Part shown: piece by piece, positions 1-12,364 of the stretch | Layout: the number at the start of each line of letters is the position of its first letter | Numbering within the stretch: position 1 is the first letter of the stretch | Origin: Mastigias papua | Lineage: Eukaryota > Cnidaria > Scyphozoa > Rhizostomeae > Mastigiidae | Assembly: GCA_964019165.1 (NCBI GenBank) | Contig: OZ025267.1 | Span: 5,671,410-5,735,409, forward strand | DNA: 64,000 nucleotides | Direction of reading: 5' to 3' | Translations under genes and position numbers: made by a program | Notes under the pieces: generated by a model | Database searches by the model: none | What the model was told of the DNA's origin: nothing | The model's input: the letters and a program-made list of their open reading frames with translations, nothing else

Positions 1-2700
1 TATGTAGGGCAAGTACTAATAATAAGGAACTTTAACAGACTCCCACAATTGACTTGTTTGTTAAATTACCTTATGGTTGAAAAGACTCAATGCTTTTATT
101 AAATGTCAACTTTACCTGTCATGTCATATTACTAGAAGTTGCTATAGTATGCAAAACGGACATATATTTGTCTTCATTATCCCAGTCTTTCTTTCGATAT
201 TGGCCCAGGGCCTGAAATAAGGGGAATTCATTAGGCATTTAGCGGACATTACGGGATGCAGCAGAAGCCTGGCAGAGAAGTTTCCGGGAGCACTCCCATT
301 TCCCTTAGGAAACGTTTTTTCTTATTTCTAGACAATTTTACAACCGCAGTACCCACTAATTCTTACATCAATAACTTTTAATTTCAGGACCATTATTGCA
401 ATTTTCAAGACTACTTTTAAAGATCAAAACCACTGTTTCTAGGCCTTGGGTTGGCCTAAAGTTAGGATTTTATCGAGAGGATTTATCAAAGATGCTATAA
501 ATCTAGAATGGTCACAAAATTCAAACGACCTGTCCTTTAATACTTTTCAAGTGTATTCTCTCACCCCGTTCAAACCAGTCCTTCCTGGTGCATCCCTGGC
601 ATATTTCAAGGTTTAGTATATGAGATATTGCGATTTACTTACACAAGACCAAGGAATGACATGCAAATATGTTGTTTCTAACAAACGAATCGTGCGCAGA
701 TATGGGTCTTGTTTCAAAGAAACCTGATGCCTAAGAGAGTTAACCCCAAAAGATATGCTCTAGTTTTTCCAAAGCAATCCGCAGTCCAAGTTTTAACTGC
801 TCAAGATCTAGCAGGCACGAGTCCATTTGAGCCAAGTAATAGACGACTGTTTTACACATATAAGCATCGTTACCAAGACACAAATTACAAAATTCTACGA
901 ATGCCTTGTGTTAAAATAAAAGAGGATTTCATTATATTTTCAGCAACCTGTGGTAATATCACACCTACGTACGAGTCACCTGCTCTTTAACACAAATCTA
1001 TTGAGATGAATGAACAAGCTTTGGGTGAGCAAATAAAAACAAGACTCCATTGCTGGAACTCGTTTTGAAAACTAAGACATTAAGAGCAGGCTGCATTGCA
1101 AGAAGCTCAATGAAGTTGCATGTGAAATGAATGACCAGAAGGCATGAAACTTACAAAGGAGTTCCAAGTTCGAAAACCAAGAAGTATTTCCAGTCAAGGG
1201 CAGTGCCAGCACCGAAGGAAAACAGTAAACCAAGGGTGCATTTATGCTTAAATATGGTATATGTTTTTACACTACCCCTGTGGTCAAAAATTATTCTTCT
1301 ACCCCATCTAACACAGTTTATTTTTTTCAGTTACCCTGCCATTTTATCTTCAATCCCCACCCCGTTCATAAATAATGACCGCTCCCTAATACCCAGCGAG
1401 CGCACACTGGCGATTTTTGCCACCAGCGGCAGAGATTTTTGCCGCTGACGATTGAATTGTTCTTCCCGCGCACTTGCGATTTGGTTTCATCTACTCTGTG
1501 ATTGTGCTTTCAGAAGGAGTCTCTTTATCTGTCTTTTTGTCATTATTTGTCATAATATCACTTGCCACGAAGCCAATCACTGATTGGTGAATTATCATGT
1601 CAAAACGCTTATGCATCCCACACACTTGCGATGTCTGTTTATTGACGCAACATCTTGAATTTATCCTACAAGTAATCCAGCGAATTTTACCGCTGAAAAT
1701 AAACTGCAATCGCTGTCGACTAAAATCGCTAGTGTGCTCTAGACATAAGCAAAAATTGACGGAATTGACAAGTTCTTTCTTATATCAAGCAAATAGGTAC
1801 CTTTGATTAATTTTCATTCTCTATTGCTATTTTAACTGCCTTGCAATACCATTATTTTTTCATCTTCAGACTCATGTAATATATTTAAAGGAAGAAATAA
1901 AACATTCTAAGAGAGCCTTATGAGACCCGAGCTCTTAAAATTCTTGAAGGTTGAAAAAAAACTAAATTTCTTACTATCGAGGTGGTTTCTTTAAACAATG
2001 AGTGTAGTCCACGACAATTACGGGTATGCTCAAAACAATAGATGAAGAGATTATGTTGAATCACCACGAAGAAAAGGAATATCTCTGACGTACTGAGATA
2101 AAAAAAGCAGTCACCCACGCTGATCTTTTGAGATTGAAACGTCTACCGGTTCTCCTACACGTTCGTTTTGTGGAAGGTAGGGGGAGTCACATCAACTATA
2201 AGAGTTATCAGTAATTATCAGTTTTAAACCCAATGAAGAACTGTAATGAAAGCTCCACATGTCTGGGATACTCCCTACAGCAGCTTGCTCTGTGCTTATG
2301 AAAGAAATGCTTCGGGCTGGTTTCCATTGTATCTCTTGAAGTGACATGTGTGGTACCAAATAACCATTATCATTACCAAATAACAAAATAATAGAAAAGT
2401 TATAACACAGTTTCTGATTTCAATCGAAAAGGAAAACTATATAATGGAGAGATTTTCTTCTGCAGATGGGAAAAATTTACTATCAAGGACATATATTTGT
2501 TATGAACAATTGGTAAACACTACTACGTTTAGAAACTGTCAGTAAGATAATAATTATACTCAGTTTTTGGCTTTTGATTAGCTTTTGTATTCCTTAATTA
2601 GCCCTCAACTATTTCAGTTAGCCAAACGTAAAGAAATTTTTTATGATAATAAGTCTTTTCAAACTTCGTTCGTGACGTACACATGAACTACTATATAACA
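1..2700. other. Intergenic, no gene recognised
   Basis: No ORF here resembles a known protein and codon use looks random. The one repeat I can support is about 341-410, which matches 49431-49500 in the same orientation. Both carry a phrase reading roughly caac-gcagtaccc-c-a-ttcttacatcaataa. The nearby run AAACGTTTTTTCTTATTTC resembles the ends of the CACGCTTTT element family described elsewhere in this window. Confidence 0.5.
341..410 (+). repeat. Dispersed repeat fragment, mate at 49431-49500
   Basis: About 70 bp align by eye with 49431-49500, which lies in a CNOT7 intron, with a handful of mismatches and short gaps. No ends or target duplications are visible. It is probably a fragment of a TIR element from the family that ends in TTTTTTATAAG. 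Confidence 0.45.
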
Positions 2701-3220
<520 letters not shown>

Positions 3221-3759
3221 GTAGGCAGTACATAATCGGCTAGCTTGGTAAAATACATTTCACCTGAGCAAGTATAAAAAAGTCATAGTAATGAACTTTA
3301 AGGTCAGGAGAACTCTAGGGTTCATTTCTGCAATAGAATACGTAATAAGTTGTCCGTATAGCAATATTTATAAAATTGGAACAAGTGTATTTTTGGTGAC
3401 CACTACCTCATTCCAAATTGCATAACATACCTAAGAGTGTGGAGCGAAACTTAGCAAAACTATCTAACTAGATGTGTGCGAAATCCAGGTGCGCGAAAAT
3501 TGAATATGCTGAAAAAGATGCGCGAAATTTAAACTCGCGCGAAAATTTCATGAATTAAGGTATATGAGGCTGAAATTACCAGAAAACCAGTCAAAGTAGG
3601 CGACGGCTTGGGAATGAAAGTTGTTTGTAAATTGAAGTTACCAGAAAGAAGCAAGTTTGCCCTTAAGCTCGAATTTACTGCTAAAGACTCGATTTGTACA
3701 CAATTTGAACGTCGATAATTTAAATTCTTAAATTGCTGTCTATGGTGTTTAGTGCTGTG

Positions 3760-3993
3760 AGTTCGTTATATCGAAGTATTTTGGCTGGCAGAAGAGAACG
3801 TTTGGTCTGTAAAATTTTGACTAGCAGGAGAGAACGTTTGGTCTGTAAAACCGAGAGTTCGCTACAACGAAGGTTCGTTACCTAGAAAGGATTTGTAAGA
3901 CTTTTGTTAGAGCAAAATGAAGGGAAATGGACTTCAATTCATAAAATCGAGATATCCACTAAACCGGGAATTTGCAATACCGAGATTCTACTG
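3760..3993 (-). mobile_element. Truncated pogo/Tigger-like MITE
   Basis: The right end reads ...CCGAGATTCTACTG followed by TA. Reversed, this is CAGTAGAATCTCGG, the style of terminus typical of pogo-like Tc1/mariner elements with TA target sites. Upstream there are phrases such as GTTCGTTATATCGAAG and GTTCGCTACAACGAAG, also typical of these ends. A 32-bp internal segment (GAGAACGTTTGGTCTGTAAAA) is duplicated at about 3792 and 3829. No matching left terminus was found, so the element looks truncated. Confidence 0.45.
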
Positions 3994-6009
3994 TATTTTA
4001 ATGCATACAAACTACCTACAACAAAATTAAATCCTTAATGAAAACTTTGCACCATCTGCATCTGCAAGTGCTTCCATTCCATAATTTTATTTTCCTTCTG
4101 AATTTCGATAGTGCTTTCAAAGGTCTTGGAATACTTAGATACTTTAGATCTGGCCGTGCAGCAAATGTTCATTTATTTTAGTTTTACAGGCAGAACGTAA
4201 GTCAAATTGTTTTCAGAGCAGGGGTGCCTTTGAGGGGGTTCAGCTCTCTTTGCTAAAACGAAGAGATATTCTGGGGGGCTTAGGGCTTAGGCCCCCGTTC
4301 AAAGAGCGCATGCTAGTTTGGCGTCTTCATAGCTTGTAGTGTGAACCGATCCTTTCCTGAGATTTTACGTATCTTTTACATTAAGTCTGAATACCTGCAG
4401 TACTTCCTGGTGTGTGTCTACATTTGAACAGTTTAGGATGAAATATTCAATGTCTTGAGAGGAAAAGGGGTTTGCTGTTCCTCCTGCTTGATGGGAATCT
4501 CTTCATAGTCATAAAATTACTATCACCCCAGGCTTCTCGAAGGATGTTCGGGAGTTACATATGGCAATAGCAAATGACTTCCACTTCTCAGACTGCACTA
4601 CTGAATATTTCTCTCAGCAAAACTGCTCTTCATATATGATGAACTATTTCTCGTTTTGAAAACTTCAGTTGTATAATGTGCTAGTTAATTTTATCACTGA
4701 ATGATAACCCAGTTTAAGTAGTAGCTAGCCAATTACAAATTACTTTGTACTCGTGAGATTGTAATTGCTGGTTAATTGAATAACATGCAGATGTTCCCAT
4801 TTGTGCCTAGACACCTCCTTCAAGTTCCTTACTACACTCTGGGACGTTCTCAGTTTTGAGTTCCTTATAAACGTGCATTGAAAGTTCGCTAACTTTTCGC
4901 CTTGGGTGTAGATTCTAGTAACTTCTTGTTGCTAAAATGCATTTCCAGGATTCTACTTGCAGAGAATCTGATTTCAGGTTTTAGTTGCACCAGTTCATAA
5001 GCATTCATAACACTTTGGCAGCCTGTTGACGAAATAACTCATGCTGCTTATTTCTGTAGCATGATCTGAAAAATTGGCAACTTTTACACAAGGACTTCCA
5101 GTGCCTGCTTCCAGTGGAGGAATTTAATGGATCTCTTTTCTTACGGAAGCATCGGGGTTTGAGTATATGGTTTGAGGGGCAACAGCCCAAATATGTTAAC
5201 TAAAGATTATGGAAAGGACATTTTTCCATGATTTCTGTTTCAATTTAATCTATGGGTTTCATTCCCAATCAGTCACCGCTGTTTGCAGGGGAAGAGTCAC
5301 ATTCAAGGGATAATGACCAAAATTCAACAAAAAGGGAGAAGGGAGAGGACGCCAAATTGCGTGATGGAAATGAGATAAGCCCCAAAATTTCTGATGGGAG
5401 AAATCGTCACATCGTTAATGGACATGGGAGAAATGAGGTTTAGACCCTGCTTTACTCCCCTGTTGTCTGGTTCATTAAAATGACTGCATCATTTGGTAGC
5501 TCTCCTCTTTTCATAGTTCCATCCTTTTGGAAAATTATAAAAAGGCTAGCTACACTGCCACGAATTATAGCTGTCCCATTTCTCTCTCAAGATTACAGTT
5601 CTCAGAGTTGCTTATGAGTTGCATAGCTCTTTGAAAACAGAAAGACAGGTGCAAACACTTCTTGGTGAAAATCGTTCGTATTTCAACAGATTTAACAGGT
5701 TAATACGTAAACGTGTGCCAAACATGGTCTCTTTCACGCTCGAAGTTTCAGACATGAACAAAACAGAAGGGATAAATGAGAAAGAATCCGATTTCGAAAA
5801 TAACTTATTATTAACAGGTGAGAACCAAAGAAAAATTCAGATTTTCTGTTGCATGGATTTTGTGACGTTGCTTACAGCTCCTTCACTGAGTCCCATAATA
5901 AACGGGGGGTCTGGAATAAAGACACTCTGGGTGGATTTTTTTAAAAAGCGGGGAGAGGGATACGTTGATTCGAGACTCAAGAGAAAAAAACCAACCACAG
6001 TAATATATG
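3994..6009. other. Intergenic, no gene recognised
   Basis: There is a short GC-rich phrase near 4265-4305 (GGGGGGCTTAGGGCTTAGGCCCCC) like the ends of interspersed repeats elsewhere in the window. The ORF at 5619-6026 (135 codons) has no recognisable domain and no supporting splice or promoter context. It overlaps the approach to a LINE-like remnant, so I do not call it a gene. Confidence 0.4.
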
Positions 6010-6141
6010 GTAGCTTACAGATGTAGTCAAGTTTGGAACAATTTACCTGCAAAAGTAAGAAATTCAAACAGTCTAGAAACCTTCAAAAACCAAATAAAGC
6101 AGATCGAGATTCCTTGCACCTGCAAATTATGCACTCACTAG
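6010..6141 (+). pseudogene. 3' remnant of a non-LTR retrotransposon ORF2
   Basis: In the frame beginning at 6025 the sequence encodes SQVWNNLPAKVRNSNSLETF and about 18 more residues before a TAG at 6139-6141. The pattern hydrophobic-WNNLP-x-x-(V/I)R-x-S-x-S-L-x-x-FK is the usual C-terminal end of CR1/Jockey-like LINE reverse-transcriptase ORFs. There is a stop about six codons upstream and no reverse-transcriptase domain, so it is a dead, strongly 5'-truncated copy. The motif is only about 38 residues, so the call is tentative. Confidence 0.45.
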
Positions 6142-8264
6142 ATATCAAACCTAGGCCATATTACATAGACATATTATATAGTTTATCTTATCTAGAGCAT
6201 ACCTATCTTTTCAATAGATGATATGTATTAGTTTATTCACCATATTCATGTTAGTTGACATTAACTAAGTTATAATCTTATCAAAGCAATGTTTATATTC
6301 AAATTCTGTTAGATCCTAGGATCCTAGTTAATTTTAGATTTTAGATCCTAGTAGTGGTATTAACTAGCTTATTTGGCAACAATTAAGCTACACTGTAATC
6401 CAACTTTACATAAAGTATCAAAATGAGATTTGCCTAAAGAGTAAACTGTATATTGCATGCAATTTTACAAATATTCCAAATTTTTTCCTAATAAAGACAA
6501 GAACAATTTTAAGAGTATTCGAGCTTAAAAGTAAAATAAATTAAGAACATCGAGTCTTGAACAAAATCATTCGGTTTTTATAAAAAGAATGTATGAATGA
6601 AATTAACGGGTATTCTTCAGTCACAGGAACCACGTCCATTGTGTCGGAAATTATAGGTCCTAGATTCACCTAAAAATCTGAAGTAACATTTCTGAAGGAC
6701 TACAACCAGTAAAATATATGGAAATGAAATGACACTGAAGTGGCAATAACTCAGCATTCTGCTTACAAATAAGTACATGTTTGGCCGCACTTCCGACAAC
6801 TTTTAGGCAATGATGCCGGATTGTAAACGTAATAAAGTGTTCACAGAAAGCAGATTCAGCACGAATGAAATGTTGCTTTCAAATAACACTCATGCATTAA
6901 GAATTATTCTCTGAGTGCAGCGGGAGATAAATCCTACAATGCTGTGCAAATTAATTACGAAAGTCACTCAATTTGCCATCTCTATTGTTGACACCAATTA
7001 CTAAGAGTTAAACACCTGCTAAACTATACAAGCCCTTGCAAAGCTTAAGACTTCATGACATACACCTCAATAATTGGCCTTACAAAACGATGACCCAATC
7101 ATTGCCATTCTCCTTTTAGGTTTCCTTTGCTTTTGGCTGTTCATAGTACTAATAACCTCTGTTGAACAGTGCATATATGTATTTAGAAGAATATTCACTC
7201 AAAAAAAGAACGAAAATCCGCTATGAAGGTGAAGGGGCTGGAAGTTTAGCGAGATTTCAGAATGTTGAACTTGCTTATTTAGAGTAGGCTTTTCCCACAA
7301 AATGTGACAAGTTCCTTTGTAAGTTGAAAATGGGTGCTTGCTGAACCTAAAATTCTGAAACAAATGTTATTGCAAGCATTTCTACATTTATCAAAGCCCT
7401 TTAATTGTATAAAAATGTGCGAGATTTTATCATTGATTAGATGTTCACGAACTCGAGTTCACACATTCTGTGGGAAGCCTATTTCAAATAAGAAAGTTCA
7501 GCATATTGACAATTCGCTCAGCTTCTAATCCCTTTGTCTTCATATATTTATTTCCATGGTGTATATACTACTATTTTCCTTTGGCTAAGGTCATTATTAT
7601 AATTAATTCATTATTGTTGTTAGCATTATTGTTGTGAATTTCAAATAAAAAGTATTCTGCACATCTGCCTATAGAAACAGTTATTCACATTTACAAATCT
7701 CAATGTAAACGTGTTACACTGGGTGGGAATCTCCCTAGACCTGAGCCACATTGACGACTCTTGTGGTATTGTAAGACGAGAATTGATAACATATGAAAAC
7801 AGCAAAGGGGTTTATCCAGTGCTTTGATTCATGTGTGGCACCAGCGGCGTACCTAGACAATTTGGCTTGGGGGGAAGGTCCGGAAAAAGTGGCCAACTTT
7901 TTCATTTTCGATCAACTCCGTTTTCCACAACACAAGGAAAAAATGCTGACATTTGGTCAAACTCTCCAATTCACGCTAGATTTTCAGCAGACCAACCATG
8001 TAAAAAATATTACAAAAATTGGTGGGGTTTGACCAAATGTCCCCCAGTAGACACATCGTTGCTTGGTACTATGAGAAGGAAATAAATAAAGATTTAGCTA
8101 ACTAACCAAACCTTATTCAAATGGTCATAAATCATAGCACAGTGACCATAGCGTTGAGAAAATACACTTCTAGAGCACAACTTTTCTCAGGCACAGCGCG
8201 GGCTACAAATATTAAATTGCTTGATAAAGGCTGAAAAAACATTGGTTTGCAAACAGAAGCCCCC
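6142..8264. other. Intergenic, no gene recognised
   Basis: AT-rich sequence. A phrase at about 6490-6560 (AAGAACAATTTTAAGAGTATTC...TTAAGAACATCGAG) is echoed at about 41427-41535, suggesting a dispersed repeat. About 7848-8060 opens with GCGGCGTACCTAGACAATTTGG plus a G-run and looks like an interspersed repeat. I see no protein-coding exon. Confidence 0.4.
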
Positions 8265-8429
8265 GCCCCCCGCCCCGCGTACCGACGCCGTGCCTGTTTC
8301 TGAACTTACAGTGTAGTAACTACTATCGAACTTACAGTATAATAACTTACTATGCAAAAAAGTTTTAGATCGACGTCTCAACCTCAATTCAATTCAACAA
8401 GATAATAGCATATTCTGACCGTTTCCAAA
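8265..8429 (+). promoter_or_regulatory. Upstream region of the AKAP17A-like gene
   Basis: The 165 bp before the start codon include a C-rich block (GCCCCCCGCCCCGCG, about 8265-8279) and a small duplication of CTTACAGTGTAGTAACTACTAT / CTTACAGTATAATAACTTACTAT. No convincing TATA box is seen. The C-rich block also resembles repeat termini found elsewhere, so it may be transposon-derived. Promoter function is inferred only from position. Confidence 0.25.
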
Positions 8430-9896
8430 ATGGCGACAAGCGATATCTCAGACGCAGTTCTAATACATAATGAAAAGAGACTCTACTTGAAACACATTTC
8501 AAAGATGGTTATCATCGTCCAAATGCCAGAAATAAAAGTACCGGGCTCTTCTGTATCAAACTGGGAAATCATGGAGAAGCTTAAAACGTATATATGCCCG
8601 AATGTGTTCTCTTCTATCAAGGTAACGAAGAGTTCTTTAGAATTTTTGCATTTCGAAGCTGAGACTGAATCAAAGGAAATCTTGCAGAAATGCATAGCTG
8701 CACTAGATGGAAAATGTATCAAAATAAGTGGAATATCAGAATCCTTAAAGGTAAAAGCTGGAAAGGCGAAAGCAAATTTCCCTAAGAAACATGATTGGAT
8801 AGCTTTTTTCAGGGACTCGTCAAACTTGTTAGATGAGTCTAAATATGGAGAAAGACCAGATACACTGCATGTTAGAGGCTTACCGCTAAAGTGGTTTGCA
8901 ACTATGAATAAAGCAAATCAAAATATTCCATCAGAGTCCGTTATTAAGGAGTTTTTTGAAACGTTTGGTAGTGTAAGGAATCTAGACATTCCAATTTTAG
9001 ATAAATATCGAACTAGGATGAAACTACAGACATGTGAAGAGAATGAAGGATTCAGGACATTCTCTTTTGATTCAAAGCTGTATTTTGAAGTATTTGTGCA
9101 ATATCAGCATTATGAGGGCTTTGAAAAGGCAATGCAAGGCTTTAAAGGTAGGAAACTAATTTGCATCCTAGATGATGACAAATTAGCATCTGCAAATATA
9201 GAAGTAAATTTTGATCGCACATCTCACCTAAGTGAAAAAACTATTGCAAAAAGGGATTGCATGAGGAAGAAGTTGATTGCTTTTGATCAGCACCAAGCTG
9301 AGTTAGCTGAAAAACGTAGGCTGGAAAATGAAAAAAGAAAGGAGATGGAAAGACTTGAAATCATTAGGCAGGAAGAGGAGAGACAGAGGCTTTTGGAAGA
9401 GAAAGAAAGACAGAAAAGACAAAAACAAAGACAAAAAATTGAGAAGAAGAAGGTTGGTAAGGTTAAAGACAAAGTCTTGAAGCAGGAAAAGCGCAAACAA
9501 CTTACCATTTTAGAGAAAAAGAGAAAGAGAAGAGTAGCTGAACGAAGAAAAGATGCAAGAAGACTCATTACACAAATATTGAAAATAGTATCTAAAAAGA
9601 AGAAGCAAGAAGAACTAGAAAATAAAAAGAGGGAAGCAGAACTTAAGTTGTTAGCAGAGCTTGAAAAGAAAAAACTACAAAGAGAGGAAGAAGAAAAGAA
9701 GAGAAAAGAGCTTGAAAATAGGCAAAAATTTGAGCTTGAAACAAAGGAGCTAAATCTTAGATTAAAACTAATGCAAAATGTTAAAGAAATGGAAGAAGCT
9801 AAGAAAGAGCTACAAAGAGAACTTTTGAGGCGGAAACTTGGAAATTCTAAAAAGCATCTTAATTCTGTTCTATCTACTTCATCTGTAGAGGATTAA
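8430..9896 (+). CDS. AKAP17A: AKAP17A-like splicing factor / PKA anchoring protein, intronless
   Basis: One uninterrupted 488-codon ORF starts at AAAATGGCG. The N-terminus follows the vertebrate AKAP17A (XE7/SFRS17A) pattern: YLKHISKM, then SNWEIMEKLK, SLEFLHFEAE, LDGKCIKISG, then KHDWIAFFRDSSN and GERPDTLHVRGLPLKWF. The last phrase opens an atypical RRM at about residues 145-270. From about 280 to 475 the protein is Lys/Glu/Arg-rich, almost certainly a long coiled coil or single helix. The human protein is a nuclear-speckle alternative-splicing regulator that binds PKA RI/RII through amphipathic helices. I recall it as about 695 residues, so this one is shorter, mostly at the C-terminus. The lack of introns contrasts with the other genes here. 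It is clearly intact, so either an old intronless locus or a functional retrocopy. Confidence 0.88.
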   Translation: MATSDISDAVLIHNEKRLYLKHISKMVIIVQMPEIKVPGSSVSNWEIMEKLKTYICPNVFSSIKVTKSSLEFLHFEAETESKEILQKCIAALDGKCIKISGISESLKVKAGKAKANFPKKHDWIAFFRDSSNLLDESKYGERPDTLHVRGLPLKWFATMNKANQNIPSESVIKEFFETFGSVRNLDIPILDKYRTRMKLQTCEENEGFRTFSFDSKLYFEVFVQYQHYEGFEKAMQGFKGRKLICILDDDKLASANIEVNFDRTSHLSEKTIAKRDCMRKKLIAFDQHQAELAEKRRLENEKRKEMERLEIIRQEEERQRLLEEKERQKRQKQRQKIEKKKVGKVKDKVLKQEKRKQLTILEKKRKRRVAERRKDARRLITQILKIVSKKKKQEELENKKREAELKLLAELEKKKLQREEEEKKRKELENRQKFELETKELNLRLKLMQNVKEMEEAKKELQRELLRRKLGNSKKHLNSVLSTSSVED

Positions 9897-10109
9897 AGTA
9901 TCATAAATTTTTCCATGCATATGTTTGTTTTTGTTCTCCATTAATCATAATCTAAGTAGAAATTTGAAGTAATAGGATCATCTGCTGTATACATGATTGC
10001 AATGGGAGGCCATTAGTATCTGGTAATCACCCTAGCTATTGTTGATGAGTACCAATGCAGTTTTCTAGAGCCAATGGTATTTTGATAAGTAGCCAGAGTA
10101 ACAAAAAAG

Positions 10110-10115
10110 AATAAA
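10110..10115 (+). terminator. Possible poly(A) signal of the AKAP17A-like gene
   Basis: AATAAA lies 214 bp after the stop codon, the first canonical hexamer downstream. A further AAATAAA is at about 10174-10180. Cleavage position is not determined. Confidence 0.4.
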
Positions 10116-10239
10116 AACCTGTGATCATTGTAAATCATAAATACATGTGAAAGAAATCTAAACCAAAAAACTAAATAAAACAAATGGAACAGCTCTAACC
10201 ATTCATAAACCTAAACAGGTGTTTCTAGAATGTGGAAGG

Positions 10240-10401
10240 TAGCAACCAGAGACGTCACAAGAACCCATTGGTTTGGGGGTGTGTAGCCTTAAATTCCTCA
10301 AAAAGTGAAAAGTACCACATTTCAGCAATGCAATGACCTAAGTTTGCCTGAATCTCTCCATGATCACAAAAGTTAGGGGTGTCACACCCCCCTGGTTGCT
10401 A
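10240..10401. mobile_element. Small TIR element (about 160 bp)
   Basis: TAGCAACCAG at 10240-10249 is exactly inverted as CTGGTTGCTA at 10392-10401. The interior includes a GGGGTGT...ACACCCC motif. No coding sequence is present. The target duplication is unclear, so this is only a MITE candidate. Confidence 0.35.
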
Positions 10402-12330
10402 CATTCCTGGCAGCAACATATTATCACTAAAATAATCAAAGTAATACTGCATACAATGTCTAAACTCTTTAAATGACACCATATTTCAACATGCAAATTA
10501 CAGTTAGAACCATCAAAACTTTCAAAATAATCAGCATATAGGAAAGGTGTTCTTGATTTACAATGCTTGACTAAATTAGTAAATGATGATGAGATGATGG
10601 TGATTGTGATGATGATGATGACCAACAGACAACTTAAGGCAATGGGCATACAACAAGTTATGTAAGCTTGCTTTGTATTGTGGGATTTTTTGATAAAAAT
10701 TGGCACAAAGACAATGGATGTCTTGAATCTGGCAAACACATCCTACAACATCCCAAAATCCTTTGCATATATTTGGATATATAAACTGGCCTTGTTGCAT
10801 GAAATGTCTGGTATAGCTACTGTTATTTCTGTCTTTTCTACTCTCTACAAACTTGTTTGTTATGTTTGATTTCATTATGCATACAAGAGCTTTCACCAAG
10901 TGAAAGGCAATGGATCATAGCTATTATTTTGTAACATACATGGAGTCAGGAAAATATTCTGTAAGACAAATGACAAGTAACACACTTGATGGTTTGAGCT
11001 AGCGTAAACTAGTTGTGGCCCTACAATAGAGATCAGGGCAATCTGTATCTAGCATTTGGTCCATCTAGAAGCAGAGAATCCTTAGTTAAAAAATAATGTA
11101 TGAAAGTAAGCAAGTATTAATGTTTCACTATTTTCACAAGGCTCATATCGTACCGTAAAGTTACCCAATACTTGCATCACAATATTCATTTGAATAAGGT
11201 ATCAAATACGCCATGATTGCAACTTGATAAACAAAGCCCTATTAAATAAACATACACTCCAAGCTTCTAAATTAGTAGCAGCTTGCAACATAGACAATTT
11301 ATTGATATTAATGATCTCACTCCCAATGCTTTCAAACATAGATGTGTGTTAAAATGATTCAATCCTAACTTACTGAAAAATTCTCATTCCAAATAAGGAA
11401 GTATTCAAGGGATGGTTTTTGGGGAAGATTGGAATAACTGGTCCTTCCTTTGGGACAAAACGGCTTCATAAGCAGCCCATAGCCAATGAGAGTAGTGAAG
11501 TATATTAGAAACTAACTATATATTAGAAATTAGCTATCACCTTTAAAATGCTTCGTAGTGTAATTATGAGAATGATTGCATAGTCATATGTAAGTGTTTT
11601 GCACTAGATAGAGGTTTGTAGAGAAAAAATAACCTACTTAGTATGTACTGAAAGTGGTTTAAAATTGAAATCAATTGGGAAGCATAGCCTGACAGTGAAT
11701 TTCATGGTAAGATCAACAACAAAAGCATGTTCAGAACAAACTTGGGAGATTTGACACAGACAAGACTTCATGTCTTATCTTCAGAAGTAGTTCTTAACAT
11801 ATTTTGTAAATAATTGAAAATGGGTTGGCAACAGAATAGTTGGAAGGTATCCCATATTTCATTCTTTATGTAAAGAAAACAGCAGGAGAAAAGAACATGC
11901 TACAGTCTACTCTCTTACAAATGCAGGGCTGTCTGTTAAAATCCTGGAAATTGCAATTCTCAGCTTCCATTATCATTTAGATGGTTGAAAACTTACATCG
12001 GAAAACCACCAGCTTGTCTGAAGCCAATTGCAACACTTAGCATTTGTAATTGTCATTTGGTACATTATGCCATAAACACTAGGTCAAATCAAGCAAATAA
12101 GGAATATCATTAGGTTCTTCAAAATACTTTCGACTTCAAGCAATCTCACACTTACCAACTAATACAATTCAAAAACCTATCTGGTGACTATATGCCTGAC
12201 TCTAAAACTCCAAAGAATATCTGTAAGTGATAAATTTTATGGAATAAGAACACCTTGCGTGACTGCAAATATATATACCATCAGCTTTACATATGTAATG
12301 TATATCCACATGATAGTTTTTCACACTAAC

Positions 12331-12336
12331 TTTATT
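12331..12336 (-). terminator. Poly(A) signal of the PGRMC gene
   Basis: TTTATT on the + strand is AATAAA on the coding strand, about 29 bases after the TAG stop. This would give a very short 3' UTR. Confidence 0.5.
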
Positions 12337-12364
12337 CCTCAATGCCACAAAATTGAGCATCATT

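Larger units (their letters stand above)
9897..12330. other. Convergent intergenic region between AKAP17A-like and PGRMC genes
   Basis: It holds the AKAP17A 3' UTR, one small TIR element (10240-10401) and otherwise AT-rich sequence without recognisable coding potential. The small ORFs near 10.3-10.9 kb reflect a GATGATGAT-rich tract and show no domain. Confidence 0.5.

Noticed and set aside
5619..6026. 135-codon ORF as a protein-coding gene
   Set aside because: No domain is recognised. It runs into a LINE-like remnant that reads in a different frame.
9287..9568. Ser/Phe/Leu-rich ORFs on the minus strand
   Set aside because: They are antisense shadows of the Lys/Glu-rich coiled-coil part of the AKAP17A-like gene.
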